NCBI RefSeq assembly: GCF_032854445.1
Contig: NC_088304.1
Location: forward strand, 5,022,001-5,086,000
Reading direction: 5' to 3'
Length of the DNA: 64,000 bases
Source of the DNA: Liolophura sinensis
Lineage: Eukaryota; Mollusca; Polyplacophora; Chitonida; Chitonidae
Positions 45,401-55,814 of the stretch are shown one piece after another (the stretch's first letter is position 1; each line of letters starts with the position of its first letter). The position numbers were made by a program, and so were the translations under genes. Under the pieces are notes generated by a model that saw only the letters and a list, made by a program, of their open reading frames with translations, was not told the DNA's origin and searched no databases.

Positions 45401-46062
45401 TTTAATACAATTCTCGGACTGGGAATTTTTGAAAATGTGACTTTGGCATTCAACCGTGGCTACTATGAGCCTATTTTCACATAACAGACCATATTGGCTT
45501 CTTTGACGGCCGTACGTGGGAAGGTCTCCCAGTAACCTGCGAATGGTCATGGGTTTTCCCCCTGCTCTGGCAGATTTCCTCCCACCATAATGCTGGCCGC
45601 CGTCGTATAAGTGAAATATTTTTCAGTGCGGCTTAAAACACCAATCAAATTAAAAAAATACATAAATCACACATCAGACCTGTATACAATCTCAAACTTA
45701 AGAGAGAAAGCTAATTAAGAGAACACAATATAAGTTTGGTACATGCATAGCAATCATTTTTATGTATAAAAAAAATCGATCGCATGAATACTGGACATAA
45801 CACAATTCAAGGTTGCTGATTAGTACTTATACCTGTGGCGAAGCCATAGCATTTGACAGTCCGTTTAGAAAACTGATACAAAAATATTTCTATACGTACC
45901 TGTGGGCGGGAGATGAACCAAATAAATCCAGCTTTCAGAATGCCCATATTGTATCAGATGAAATCAATACAAGTCAATATTCATAAGTACATAAACCCAG
46001 TGGAATACCTATTACTTCCAGGTTGAAAATGCTAGGTATAACTTACCTGTGTATTGCTGCAT
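30439..46062 (-). CDS. Secreted mosaic serine protease: signal peptide, CUB, linker, CUB, S1 trypsin-like, MAM, MAM
   Basis: Thirteen exons in transcript order: 46062-46047, 44510-44338, 43228-42994, 42882-42401, 40884-40638, 38567-38384, 37471-37200, 36294-36146, 35045-34883, 34205-34074, 32782-32450, 32005-31892, 30803-30439 (stop 30441-30439). All phases close, giving 954 residues. A signal peptide covers residues 1-22. CUB1 is about 23-140 and CUB2 about 260-384, both keeping acidic Ca2+-site residues. Between them is a Thr/Ser-rich linker. The S1 domain spans about 390-640 with His442 (TAAHC), Asp491 (GDVALIRL) and Ser589 (GDSGG). Asp583 at the S1-pocket position predicts cleavage after Arg/Lys. 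Two MAM domains follow (starting [11 protein letters not shown] and [12 protein letters not shown]; ending near [11 protein letters not shown]). No membrane segment follows, so it is probably extracellular. The activation site IFGG is preceded by Tyr, not Arg. Confidence 0.9.
31072..31205 (+). mobile_element. SINE, 5'-truncated
   Basis: Runs from GGCAGCAACCTGCGGATGG to the AAATAAATAAATAAAT tail; antisense within a protease intron. Confidence 0.9.
31210..31352 (+). mobile_element. SINE, 5'-truncated, diverged
   Basis: A second partial copy directly follows the previous one, from CCAACCTGTCCGATGATCAT to a poly-A end. Confidence 0.85.
33250..33350 (+). mobile_element. SINE fragment, strongly diverged
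   Basis: GTCATATAAGCAAAATATTC and CTAAACGCCAACCAAATTAT recall the body and tail of the full copy. Confidence 0.6.
33600..33915 (+). repeat. Dispersed repeat family 6
   Basis: Shares GCCAAGTTTCAGTTCAAT, GGTGAAGCCGTG and AACGG-type segments with 48290-48665. It lies in a protease intron. Confidence 0.6.
34500..34775 (+). repeat. Dispersed repeat family 3, copy in the other orientation
   Basis: AATTCTAGACCAGTTAAATA, then AACTGAGGTAAATTGACGAG and GCCAGCTATCACACTGCAGT is the reverse of 26685-27030, interrupted by a G-rich insertion at about 34590-34615. Confidence 0.65.
35330..36140 (+). repeat. Minisatellite of about 99 bp in protease intron 8
   Basis: Seven to eight units contain TACGGATACCACTACTGCTT and CTTGGGGTTGCCATCATTGC; spacings of 99, 99 and 102 bp were measured. 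The array reaches to within a few bases of the donor of exon 36146-36294. The unit length is mostly a multiple of 3, which explains the 281-codon open frame. Confidence 0.93.
36405..36560 (+). repeat. Dispersed repeat family 3, two partial units
   Basis: Two tandem copies of TTTCACCAGTTACGTGTGA with CCAGCTATCACA and a CTCTGGTTTTACTC block. Confidence 0.7.
36785..37015 (-). repeat. Dispersed repeat family 3, full two-part copy
   Basis: ACAGCATAGACAGTAAAACC through CTTTACCTCAGTTAGGGTT to GGTCTGGAATTACTCAAAAT, colinear with 26685-27030. Confidence 0.75.
38655..38830 (+). repeat. Dispersed repeat family 5 fragment
   Basis: Shares AGAACTAAGAAAGTA, CAGTCAACAGTTCTCAGTGA and ATATAAGTT segments with 53640-53820. 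It is in a protease intron. Confidence 0.5.
40958..41110 (-). repeat. Dispersed repeat family 3, second part
   Basis: CTTACCTTAGGGTTTTATTC through CAATTTATCAGACATCACAG to AGATTTACTCTAAATC. Confidence 0.7.
41166..41386 (+). mobile_element. SINE with internally deleted head
   Basis: Box A (TGGCTCAGTCGATCG) is joined nearly directly to the GCTCATGCTGGCTTCC segment; body and tail are intact. A short extra body fragment follows at 41387-41430. Confidence 0.9.
41545..41790 (-). repeat. Dispersed repeat families 5 and 3 joined
   Basis: ATTCGTATACCAGCCGTCAA and GGGCCAATTCCCAGAGCCAC (family 5, also at 44700-44800) pass into ACACAGTAAAACAACAGCAG (family 3). Confidence 0.6.
41780..42225 (+). repeat. 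Minisatellite of about 35 bp, GGCAAGGGCGGGTATGTTAT type
   Basis: Units containing TATGCATCTTTAGTCTCACG and a G-rich segment repeat about 10 times in intron 4 of the protease gene. A G-run occurs at about 41940-41952. Confidence 0.9.
43735..43840 (+). repeat. Dispersed repeat family 3 fragment
   Basis: GGTAAATTGACAAGAGACCG then ATTTGCCAGCTATCATCATT and a CTCTGGTTTCACTC block. Confidence 0.7.
43953..44215 (+). mobile_element. Full-length SINE, diverged
   Basis: Box A TGGCCGAGGTGG and a weakened box B (GAGTTCAAGGC) are followed by body and tail. It starts after a G-run and lies antisense in protease intron 2. Confidence 0.9.
44645..44905 (+). repeat. Dispersed repeat families 3 and 5, composite
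   Basis: GTAAATTGACAAGCGGTCGT leads to ACATTCGTATACCAGACGTC and GGCCAATTCCCAAAACCACG, then a CTCTGGTTTTCCCC remnant. Confidence 0.6.
45500..45662 (+). mobile_element. SINE, 5'-truncated
   Basis: Starts near ACGGCCGTACGTGGGAAGG and ends AATCAAATTAAAAAAATA; antisense in the first protease intron. Confidence 0.9.
46047..46062 (-). CDS. First coding exon of the mosaic protease (16 nt)
   Basis: This exon is too short to be seen as an open frame. It reads MQQYT plus one base, then a GTAAGT donor. It joins in phase to 44510, which supplies the hydrophobic core of the signal peptide ([14 protein letters not shown]). A competing exon at about 45905-45945 ([16 protein letters not shown]) ends in the wrong phase and was not used. 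Confidence 0.7.
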
Positions 46063-46910
46063 GTTGCTGTATCCAGTGGCAGAGGGAAATATGGACCAGG
46101 AATGGAGATCAGTGATGGATAGATGGCGTCAGGACTGATTGGGCATCACATTCGGTAATCCTCAGGGAACACATTCCGCGGCGCTTAAACCCTGCGGAGG
46201 AGGGTTGTCAGTAGTACTTTAGATCAAAGTGCAGTAGTTTTAGTGGATGGGATTTAGATCAGCTGTGTTGTACATGTTTATACAGCTTATGCGATAAAGT
46301 ATATGAGGAACGAGTAGCCTGCCTATGACACATCTACTTCAAGAAGTTACATAACCTTCGTCTTCTTCCAAAACACCTGTACATTCTTCTCTCAAGTAGT
46401 GTCACCCGGAAAAACAAGTTTCATTTTGACTCAGTATTTCATCACCTTAGGAGTTATGGCCAAAAAAAAGAAATAATAAAAAAAAAAAAATAAAAAATTC
46501 AGTGATTCACAAGGTTTCAAGGTTTTTCGGGGTTCTTCAGTTTATTTTAACATCACTCTTAAAATGAGGACATACTGAGTCAAAATAAAGCTTTCGTTTT
46601 TCGGAGGGTTTTTTTTTTTTTTTTTTTGTATATTACATGAAATTTATCAGCTTATCTACTGGGTTATTTATGCAGGCTGGAGAGGGTTTATCAATCAGCC
46701 TTTAGGCCGTAAATATCTTATGTAGATAGAGATCTAACGTTAGAATTATACCAACACAGTGCAAACTTTGGGTAAGGTCTACGGGGCGCAAGGTAGCACC
46801 ATAAACATCGATATCGGTGTTTAATTACCTGTATACCAAAGCGTACTCTCCAAACACCACATACTGATGATCTCCACAAGACCCACAGGAGGGGACTAAA
46901 GGTTTACACC
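46063..46910. other. Upstream region of the protease gene
   Basis: The 5' UTR and promoter are expected here. No canonical TATA box was found in the first 150 bp; a T-run occurs at about 46610-46627. No other gene was recognised. Confidence 0.4.
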
Positions 46911-46914
46911 TCAT

Positions 46915-47165
46915 CTGTCAGTCTGTCTGTTAGTCTGTCACCGTGTCAGTCAGTCAGTCTGTCCCTCAGTTAGTCCGTTAAGCCGTCATTCTTTAAGTTC
47001 ACCAATCTGCCAGTCCATCAGTGTGTCAGTCAGTCAGTCTGTCAGTGAGTCCGTAAAGACATCATCCTCAAAGTTCACCTATCTGTCAGTCCGTCAGTCT
47101 GTCAGTCAGTGTCATTTTGTTATAGTCTGTCAATCCGTGAGTCAGTTTATTAGATTATCGGTCGG
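46915..47165 (+). repeat. Degenerate GTCAGTCAGTCT array
   Basis: Tetranucleotide CAGT/CTGT variants are repeated in larger blocks. Two copies of about 110 bp (near 46940 and 47040) share GTCAGTCAGTCTGTC and AAAGTTCACC. Confidence 0.9.
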
Positions 47166-47694
47166 TCAAGAGTCAGTTGTACGGATTGTTCATTATTTTG
47201 AATTGAAACTTAGTACAGAGCTTCACCGTGCTCAAGCTTCGGTCCGTTTCTTTCATTTTCGAGAAAACTAGTCATTTTTTACTCTGTTGAATTTGGCATC
47301 GCTTATATTCTGACGGTCATAGACTCATTGAAACCAAGTGCAAATGGAATACAAAAGAACGTATAGAATAAGTATCCCCTGAATTGTCGGAAGGTTTGAA
47401 ACCACGTCAACAATATTTACTTAACAATATTGTTCATGATAAAAACTCTATCAATGACAACAGTAATACAGCCATCCCTTGATTCTCGCGAGTGTGTGAG
47501 TGAATTATTATGAACCGTGGATTTAATCTACATCCAAGTAAATAACTAAATACAAGCTGTGATCTAACAATTTGGAAGCCACTTGGATTATAGTACGATT
47601 ATAGTTCATTCTGTATAGCCTTAACAATGCCGTCAGATGTCAGGTTTGTTTTCTGATGAATTGACGACGAAGGATTGGTAAGGATTGATTGTCT

Positions 47695-47830
47695 AAGTGG
47701 TGTTGATGATGCTGGCGACGAAGATGAATATGATGTTGATGGTACTTATGATCACGACGACGATGATGTTGTTGATGATGATGATAACGACGACAATGAT
47801 GTGAGGGTGGCGGTATGATGACGACGATGA
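47695..47830 (+). repeat. (GAT/GAC)n-rich microsatellite
   Basis: Imperfect GATGATGACGACGAT triplets over about 130 bp. Confidence 0.85.
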
Positions 47831-48289
47831 CCTTAGACGAGCGTATTAAGGAAGCCTACATAACCATGGTATCATGCAACTACCTCGTTGTACACAAAAG
47901 AAGGTATGCATTGAGATCTAATATGCACAATGAGAACATGTGAGATCATAAAATCAGCGTTTCATAAAGTAAAACCTACCATTTTTCTGCCGTTGCGTAT
48001 CAGCTGCAGGCATGCGATCACATATATATCTAGCATCGGGCGTGACGCTAATACGTGATGACACGTACGTGTCAGCGTAAATATCTGTAACGCTAGGGTG
48101 GACCTGCCTATACAGACTCGGTGTAGGCACCCACTCACCGCGCCACTGGCCCCTATCCCCCAACCCCTTCGCCTTGGTACCTTCTATGTACATGTATACG
48201 CATACCACCACAGCAAAGTTCACCAGATTTGACATAATTGGGTTATTAGATAAACAGTCAGTCTGTATATTGCGAAAGCCATAATAAAT

Positions 48290-48690
48290 GGAGGAAATAA
48301 CCTGACACTCAAACTTGACCTGTAACTTGTCATGGTGAAGCGATGTTCAGTTCAGCACCATCCTTTAGACAAAAGCCTGGAAAACCGTCAATGTCCACCA
48401 CAAAAAACGGTCATAACTTTGTTGAAAAGGAATGAAATAGTCCGAAAGTCATTTTTCTGGATAGTGTAAGGATAGTGAAGCCGTGTACCAAGTTTTAATT
48501 TTATATAATAAAGCATTTTGAAAACAGCTAAGAGAATTGATCCAGTTCAAAAATGGACAATTAAAAAACGGCCACGGCTGGTGCCAAGTTTCAGTTCAAT
48601 GTAATGAACAGTTTTAACAAAAAAAAAGTCCAGATGTGACCGACTGACGGATTGACAAACCTATATCTCTCTCCCCCCCCCCCCCATTCC
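48290..48690 (+). repeat. Dispersed repeat family 6, long copy
   Basis: Internal repeats of GTGAAGCCGTGTACCAAGTT type, an AACGGTCATAACTTTGTTGA segment and a C-run end; relates to 33600-33915. Confidence 0.65.
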
Positions 48691-48954
48691 CAAACCAATG
48701 CCATGCTGGCAGACATACCCGGTGAACTAGGATCTGCGCTCAGTAAACACGCCATTGATATTTGTCCTCGTCTGAAATATCAGAGGTAATCAGGGTGTGG
48801 CACGGCCGTAAACAATTGTCTGAGATTTACCCTACTTCAATGGTTACTAGGTATCACATATACCCCGTTGGTTTTACTTACATGTACACAGCTTTATGTG
48901 AGTTACAGGGTGCTTTTTGTCTCAGGTTTCTAGGAATCTGATTAAAAAAAGACT

Positions 48955-49215
48955 ACAACATAGAGAATAAAAAGCAGAGCAGTGACAACAGTGTGATAAC
49001 AAATGGTCACACGTAACCGGCAACATACCACATCTATTCGATTTACCTCAGTTAGGGTATTATTCTGTTACCAGAGAAATCCGGTCTTTTTGTCAGTTTG
49101 CCTCAGAATTTTATACAAACTGATCATATACAAGTGATTATAAACAGTAGCAAATTACACCTTCCCCACTCAGCATAATGGCATAAACAGGGTTGGGTAA
49201 AATATGTGCAGATAT
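48955..49215 (-). repeat. Dispersed repeat family 3, copy
   Basis: ATAGAGAATAAAAAGCAGAG through ACCTCAGTTAGGGTATTATT to AGCAAATTACACC and GTTGGGTAAAAT. Confidence 0.7.
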
Positions 49216-51513
49216 GTACTTTTAATTCTGCAGAGTTACGTTTCTGTTCGCATTTGAACAGAGTGGTTCAAGTAGGCTTCTGTTGGAAAGAAAACAAGTT
49301 TATGTCCATACACTAAGTCGGCTCATTTGATAAACCACATTGGTTGAAAAACTGCTGACTGTATACGTGAGTATAATCATAAACATTGGTATACGCTACG
49401 TGTATAGGTTATAGGCTGGCTATATATGTATAGGCTAGTTCTCCGAAACCTATAAAAGAACTAACTTCTTACCTTTCAAAAGTCATATGCACCGAGGCGA
49501 ATCTGGAGATATTTTTGTCTAACACCTGCATGTATACAATTCGTTTTCGTGTTTTTTTTAATGTGCCTATGTTCTGTACCTTTCAAAACATGCGCTTGGG
49601 CGCCGGTGCGGTTTTAAATGTAGACGGCTCGCATGCGATATAGATACACATACATGGCATCATGCAGGGGTCAAAGGCAAAATAGTACGTCGGTGATATT
49701 TGTGCGACAATTATCCCTATCCGTATATGTTAATTCTGTACGAGGTCTTGAAATGGTAGCTTAATTCGCCCAAAGTCTTTGAAAGAAACACCAAACATAA
49801 ACCGTGGAGATCTCTTTTACCACAAACATAAAATGTACTGTGCCAATGAAACGTATACCCCTTTGTATAATTTATCGTACACTGAAAACAAAATCTTCCT
49901 TTCAGTCCGTTACCTGAGGGATGATGTATGGCATCTAACGGATTTATCACTAACTATAATTTTGATTAGTATTATTTTAAACCTGTAAAGGCAAACGTTT
50001 TCTTAACTTGTCTATACGTATGCGTCTTAAATCTTGCTCTCAGCCCGGCTTATTATTTTTCACTAAATCATTGTTTTGAAATGTACCATTTTCCCTTTGT
50101 GCTCATGTAACCGTTGTTTCCCCTGTGCTGTTATTTCAGCATGCCAGTCTGAGTCGCAATATTAGTGCCACATAACCATATTACTGTATAGGTCTCTGTT
50201 AGCCAGTGTGTCCAGTAAATGGGATGGACATATGTCTTCTGTATAAAGAATGCTGATATCTAATGTCCACAACAATGTTTACAGTCAGTACACACGTGTA
50301 AAAGATAACCTACTTCACATACCTGAGTTCTGCACCTGTATCGAGCTCTGACTTTGAAAGCAAGCGAACCAGTATTCTACAGGTATGTACTCTTAACAGG
50401 ATTTGTCAGGATTTGCTCGACTGATGACGGCCACCAATTCTAGACCCCTAATTCACTGCACCCGGTTATTGAAGTCAGGAGGCGTGCGCGCCTGAGGGTG
50501 GGGTGGGGGTGGGGGGTAACATATCTTCTGATGGTGTACATCTTCGAGCAGAAGCTGTATAAATCCACATGACAAGCCCTATCCTTGCCAGGTACAGACT
50601 TTATAATAGGTTATATGCATCTTGCATGCGCTTAGGACCTTCTCCATGACCAAACCTTCATTTGCTCACATCATATCAGAATTAGAACTAGGCACCATGT
50701 CTTTGTTAATAATGAAATTATTCAACGTAACTGGAGACAAATTATGCGGTTTCTTGGTCATCAGATGCCAGCATAGTTTATGCATTAAAAATGTGCATAA
50801 TGTTTTTTTTTCTTAAATAAACAATTTTTTTTCTCTTCAAAACAGACTTCACACTCTGACAATTACAAGAGCACAGGTCGGGAATTTACGGTATAAAGGA
50901 ATAAAGAAGATTGACGCCTTCAGCCAGCTGCACAACGATATCTGACCACTGACCCCTGAGCCTTGACCTTGGCTTGACCAGTTGTGGCATGTTCATCAGA
51001 CGGATTCGAGAGACAACGAGCCTGGCGAAGGAGATTTGTTATGATCGCGAGATGTAAGCAACAAATGTCTGTATTATAGAGTGCATTAAATGCGTGAGTG
51101 GAGGAGGTGTTGGGGTAGGGTTACGGAGAGAATGGGAGAGAAGCACAACTACCTAGGGCCCCAAAGGCTCTTATGGTCTATTGACGGTCCTTTAGGATCC
51201 CCCAAGATCTGCTTATCTCGGACGACCATGCATAAAACTCTTTAGAGAAGTCTGTAAAACCGTTTTATCATACTTATGGGTGTAGCGGTTTTCAGGCGTT
51301 CATTCTCTGGGGAAAAAACTTTCGTCACCTGGATGGCTTTCCTTAATTCTTAATTAAACTTTTTCTTAGTTCTTTGCGATGCGTTGAAGATCCAGCAGCA
51401 TATATGATGTGCAGGATAACAAGTTTGAACAGAAATATTTGTTTTTGATAGCTCATGTTAAATATCTTCGTCTACTTTGAATTTGTGACGTTGTAAAAGC
51501 AAACATAAACTAA
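49216..51513. other. Intergenic stretch, nothing recognised
   Basis: No coding exon, repeat family or RNA gene was recognised. A G-rich GGGGTGGGGGTGGGGGG run lies at about 50498-50516. Confidence 0.5.
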
Positions 51514-51799
51514 ACACTAAAAAAATTAATCTGTTAATTTTAACAGAAAATATGTTGTCAAGGTGATGACAGAGTGCATTTTGCTGTTGGAACAAATTAT
51601 TCTGTTAAGTATAACACACATTAAAACTCCATTAATTCAACATAAATAGTTTACAACACTAACAGGATATTGTGTTGAATATGACACAGTATTGTGTTGA
51701 ATATGACACAGCATTGTGTTGATATAACAGAACCCATTCTACCATCTCTCAGACAACAGATTTAAAATTGTTAAAATTAACAGATTAAGTTTTGAGTGT
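51514..51799. mobile_element. MITE-like element with 31-bp terminal inverted repeats
   Basis: The left end (51514-51545) and right end (51769-51799) are inverted copies sharing TTAATCTGTTAATTTTAACA with outer ACACT / AGTGT. The interior holds repeats of GTGTTGAATATGACACAG. At 286 bp with no coding capacity it is a non-autonomous DNA element. No clear target duplication was seen. Confidence 0.8.
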
Positions 51800-53135
51800 A
51801 CAGAAAGTGTTGTTCAGTATTCTCTCGGGGGATAGAACTATAAATAAATCAAGTGCAAAGTTGTCTTACCACCAACATTACTACAACTACCACCCCACCC
51901 TAGTTCCCCGCGCCAATAATTTGGTACTGAGTATTCAAAAAAGAAAATGCACTGCTGAAATAAGGAATTTATAAAGGCATAACATACTCTATTATCGGTC
52001 AAAGGTAAGGAAAACATTAAAATGAAGTTTGTGTCAGATGATAGATTATTGAAAACTGTCCAGGAAGATATTTGGATTTTTTTTTCAGTTTGTTTAACCT
52101 AGTAAAATGCATTTGGATATTTTATTCTATATGGTGGCATTTTTTTCTGACCACAGTGACGTCACATAAGGTTTTTACTACTTAATGCACGTTAAACTGT
52201 TACATTTCATCATTCAAAATGCATATCAATATAGATCTAGGAACGCATTCGCTGATTTCACCTTGAAACGAATTATTTCAGGCAAAAAGTATAGATGTGA
52301 CGCAACTGATTTCTGCTGGGTCAGAGCAGCACACCATAAAATCTGATCTTTTAACACCATTTTACTCGGTTAGAAACATTCTGAAAAAAATAAAACCACC
52401 TATTTTCCCTCACAGTTTTTAAGGATTTTTCATCTGATTTATAATCCATTTTACAGTGGTCTTTGCCTTTAAGACATGCGAGAAACTATGAGGGAAGATT
52501 TTTTTTCTTTGTTGAGATTAGACCTACTGCACAACTGCTGTATATAAGAGTATGGGTGTACTAGGACAATTTTGGTTAGTTCACCTATTAGGTGCTAGAA
52601 TCACCAGCAATTCACGGCCATTGTTTGTCATTCTCGTGTATATGAACGTGTCAAATAGTATATATCTGCCTGTAGAACCGTTTCATGTTACTCTGTCATC
52701 CATGACGGTAATCTTTCAGGCACGGGAATGTGCAAAGTCACCAGGATGTGTCCCTAGTCCTGCATAGTAGTAAGGTAAACCAATGTGTAAAGAATTTTCT
52801 CATGCTCAGCCCGTCGATATAGCGGTCCGTGACGGCAAGGACTGAGTCTGAGGTTGTATATATAGGGCTTCTTAAAGATTATTCTCAAATGTTTGTAACC
52901 AGTGACTCGTTACATGGATGTATTATTCGAAACCAAAAATACTTCAGTCCTTGCGAAAACCATTTAGGCCTATAATGATTTTTAAAAAATTGTATAATTA
53001 TAGAACGTAGGAAAAATTCACCGTGCATATGGAACTGGTACGAAGACTCCTTATACAGAGATTCCACTTATGTCGCCTTAAGGCCAAAATAAAGTATTGA
53101 AAATTACACACAAATACAAAGATTCAAATAAGTTA
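51800..53135. other. Intergenic stretch, nothing recognised
   Basis: Contains TGACGTCACAT at about 52159 and short open frames without motifs (for example 52552-52767). Confidence 0.5.
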
Positions 53136-53139
53136 ATGC

Positions 53140-53242
53140 ATTCTATTTATTTACTTATTTATTTGATTTTTTACGCCGTATTTGTTGTTGGGAGGTAGAA
53201 CCCGAGAGAAACCCAATACCATCCACCCATTGTTGGCAGGTA
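53140..53242 (-). mobile_element. SINE fragment, internally deleted
   Basis: A tail in ATTTATTTGAT form and a short body piece (CCGAGAGAAACCCAATACCA) directly precede the full copy. Confidence 0.7.
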
Positions 53243-53492
53243 CTTATTTATTTTTTTATTTGATTGGGGTTTTACGCTATTCTCAAGAATATTTCACTTA
53301 TATGACGGCGGCCAGCATTATGGTGGGAGGAAACCGGGCAGATCCCGGGGGAAACCCACGACCATCCGCAGGTTGCTGCAAGGCCTTCCCACGTGCGGCC
53401 GGAGAGGAAGCCAGCATGAGCTGGACTTGAACTCACAGCATTGGTGACTCATGGGTCATTATGCTGCGCTAGCCAACTGAGCCAAGGAGGCC
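53243..53492 (-). mobile_element. Full-length SINE
   Basis: Reading on the minus strand: GGGGCCTCCTTGGCTCAG head, box B GAGTTCAAGTCC, body and tail all present, with a small deletion near box B. Confidence 0.92.
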
Positions 53493-53604
53493 CCTGAAGT
53501 CTATTACAAGGAAACGCTAACGATATAAACTGTGATGAAGGTTGAAGTCTATTACATCAGAGAAACGCCAACGTTTTAAGCTGTGGTGTAATGTGGAATC
53601 AATC

Positions 53605-53820
53605 ATGTATATACTAGCCGTCAATCAAAACGGACTTTCCGGGTGAACACAAACTATCGAAGAACTGAGAAAGGTAATAAGGCAAGAATTTAGAACGGGT
53701 TCACGCAAAGGGACACAGTCAACAGTTTTTAATGATGACGAAAAGACGGAGGGAATAATTCTAGGCGAAAGAATTAAATTAGTATCAGTTTCGTAGACCA
53801 TGTTAGTATATAAGTTGTGG
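53605..53820 (+). repeat. Dispersed repeat family 5, copy
   Basis: TATATACTAGCCGTCAATCA, CACAAACTATCGAAGAACTG and GACACAGTCAACAGTTTTTA match pieces of 41545-41655 and 38655-38830. Confidence 0.6.
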
Positions 53821-53829
53821 TTAATCAGT

Positions 53830-53833
<4 letters not shown>

Positions 53834-53876
<43 letters not shown>
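53834..53876. repeat. (CA)n microsatellite
   Basis: About 20 CA dinucleotides followed by a short TATATATA run. Confidence 0.97.
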
Positions 53877-53878
<2 letters not shown>

Positions 53879-53889
53879 TATATATATAA

Positions 53890-54665
53890 CGGCTGTTGAA
53901 GATCTGGATAAAGACTGATGAAGACCTGGATAAAGGCTGTTGAAGATCTGGATATAGGCTGGTGAAGATCTGGATAATGACTGTTGAAGATCCGGGTAAA
54001 GACAGATGAAGATCTGGATAAAGGCTGATGAAGATCTGGATAGTGATTGTTGAAGATCCGGATAAAGACTGATGAAGATCTGGATAAAGACTGATGAAGA
54101 TCTGGATAGAGGCTGGTGAAGATCTAGATAAAGGCTGGTGAAGATCCGGATAATGACTGTTGAAGATCCGGATAAAGACAGATGAAGATCTGGATAAAGG
54201 CTGATGAAGATCTGGATATAGGCTGATGAAGATCTGGATATAGGCTGGTGAAGATCTGGATAAAGGCTGATGAAGATCTGGATAATGACTGTTGAAGATC
54301 CGGATAAAGACAGATGAAGATCTGGATAAAGGCTGATGAAGATCTGGATATAGGCTGATGAAGATCTGGATAAAGCCTGCTGAAGATCCGTGAAAGACTG
54401 TTGAAGATCCGGATAAAGACGGATGGAGATCTGGATAAAGACTGATGAAGATCTGGATAGAGGCTGGTGAAGATCTGGATAAAGGCTGGTGAAGATCCGG
54501 ATAATGACCGTTGAAGATCCGGATAAAGACGGATGAAGATCTGGATAAAGACGGATGAAGATCTGGATAAAGCCTGATGAAGATCTGGATATAGGCTGAT
54601 GAAGATCTGGATAAAGCCTGCTGAAGATCTGTGAAAGACTGTTGAAGATCCGGATAAAGGCTGAT
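53890..54665 (+). repeat. 22-bp minisatellite, GAAGATCTGGATAAAGGCTG type
   Basis: About 35 units. Three units equal 66 bp, so the 349-codon reverse open frame shows a 22-residue periodicity (LYPDLHQ, SRSS blocks). It is an array artefact. Confidence 0.95.
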
Positions 54666-55808
54666 AAGATTCATAGGTGTAATATTTGTAGTGTGTACAT
54701 ATCAAATTATTTTGTAATGCATATGTGTAAAACACGTAATGTGTGTGTAATACTGGTATTTGTCAGGTACATGTCGTGGGTGTTAAGATCCCAGGGTGTT
54801 ACGGCCAATAAAGGACTATTAACACCATTGCATCCTTTTGTTTCTATCTGATTCTATTTAATGCACATTATACTGTACTCTTTTATATCAAGGTTCATGT
54901 ATACGTCCGTTTTAGACCAAAAAGGTCCAAATATACAGGCGCCTTTTTTATAGCAAGAGCTTGGACCTATACATTTCTGGTGTCTATATTTACTGACTTG
55001 AATAGGGGTGCGGACAGTTAGGGCTGTAGGCCTATACAATGCGCACATTTGCAAACGCATTTATATCACAGACTAGCAATTTCTCACTCCACAAAACGTG
55101 GGTAATCGGACACTATAATGTTGACTTGGCACTCTTGGCCACATATATCCAACAATGACAAAAAGCAAAGGTGAAAGCGTCGAACAAATATTGGCACAAT
55201 GGAGGAAATATCTGATCGTGTAACTAGGTGAAATCTTATATCTGGTGTCATAGTGGATGGGAAATGTCCTTAAGCGTTGTAAATATTAACATGGAGAGGA
55301 GAATCCGGGAAATATGTCACCAACATGTGAAGACAGTGACACAATGGTTTTGTTGTGTACATGTGTGTATACTTATACATCGACCCAGCATGACAAGTGA
55401 GAGTGAATTTTTGTCGACGTTAAAAGCCTTTGTTGTAATTTGACAAATAGAAATATTAAGTACAAATGTAATAATATGTATCCAGATGACTCTCCTTTGT
55501 AGGTGTCAGCCAAAGTCAAATTTTGCCAAGATCGAGAAACGATTCCACAAAACATTTATTGACGGGTGTTCAATTGCTTGGTTCCAAACCGAAAGCTAAG
55601 CATGTTTTGACATCAATCAAATCTGTCTATGTGGCGTCGGAGACCCAAACTCTTAAAAGATATATTTATAAGTGTAAGTAATGTTTGTTATTTGGCAAAA
55701 GTAATGGTCAGACGTTTTCCACAATTACAGAAAGGCGCAATATATGCGTAAGCCACATGCTGACCAAGAGAATAATATAATGGTTTCTGTTGGATGTTAA
55801 CATAATTT
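54666..55808. other. Intergenic stretch, nothing recognised
   Basis: No coding exon or known repeat was seen. Confidence 0.5.
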
Positions 55809-55814
55809 TGACCA

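Noticed and set aside
45905..45945. Alternative first exon of the protease ([16 protein letters not shown])
   Set aside because: Donor phase is 0 and does not match the phase-1 acceptor of exon 44510-44338; the 46062 start fits.
52552..52767. 71-codon hydrophobic open frame
   Set aside because: No recognisable family or neighbouring exons; likely chance.
53625..54674. 349-codon reverse open frame with 22-residue repeats
   Set aside because: A 22-bp minisatellite read in three rotating frames; upstream part runs into CA microsatellite and dispersed repeat.
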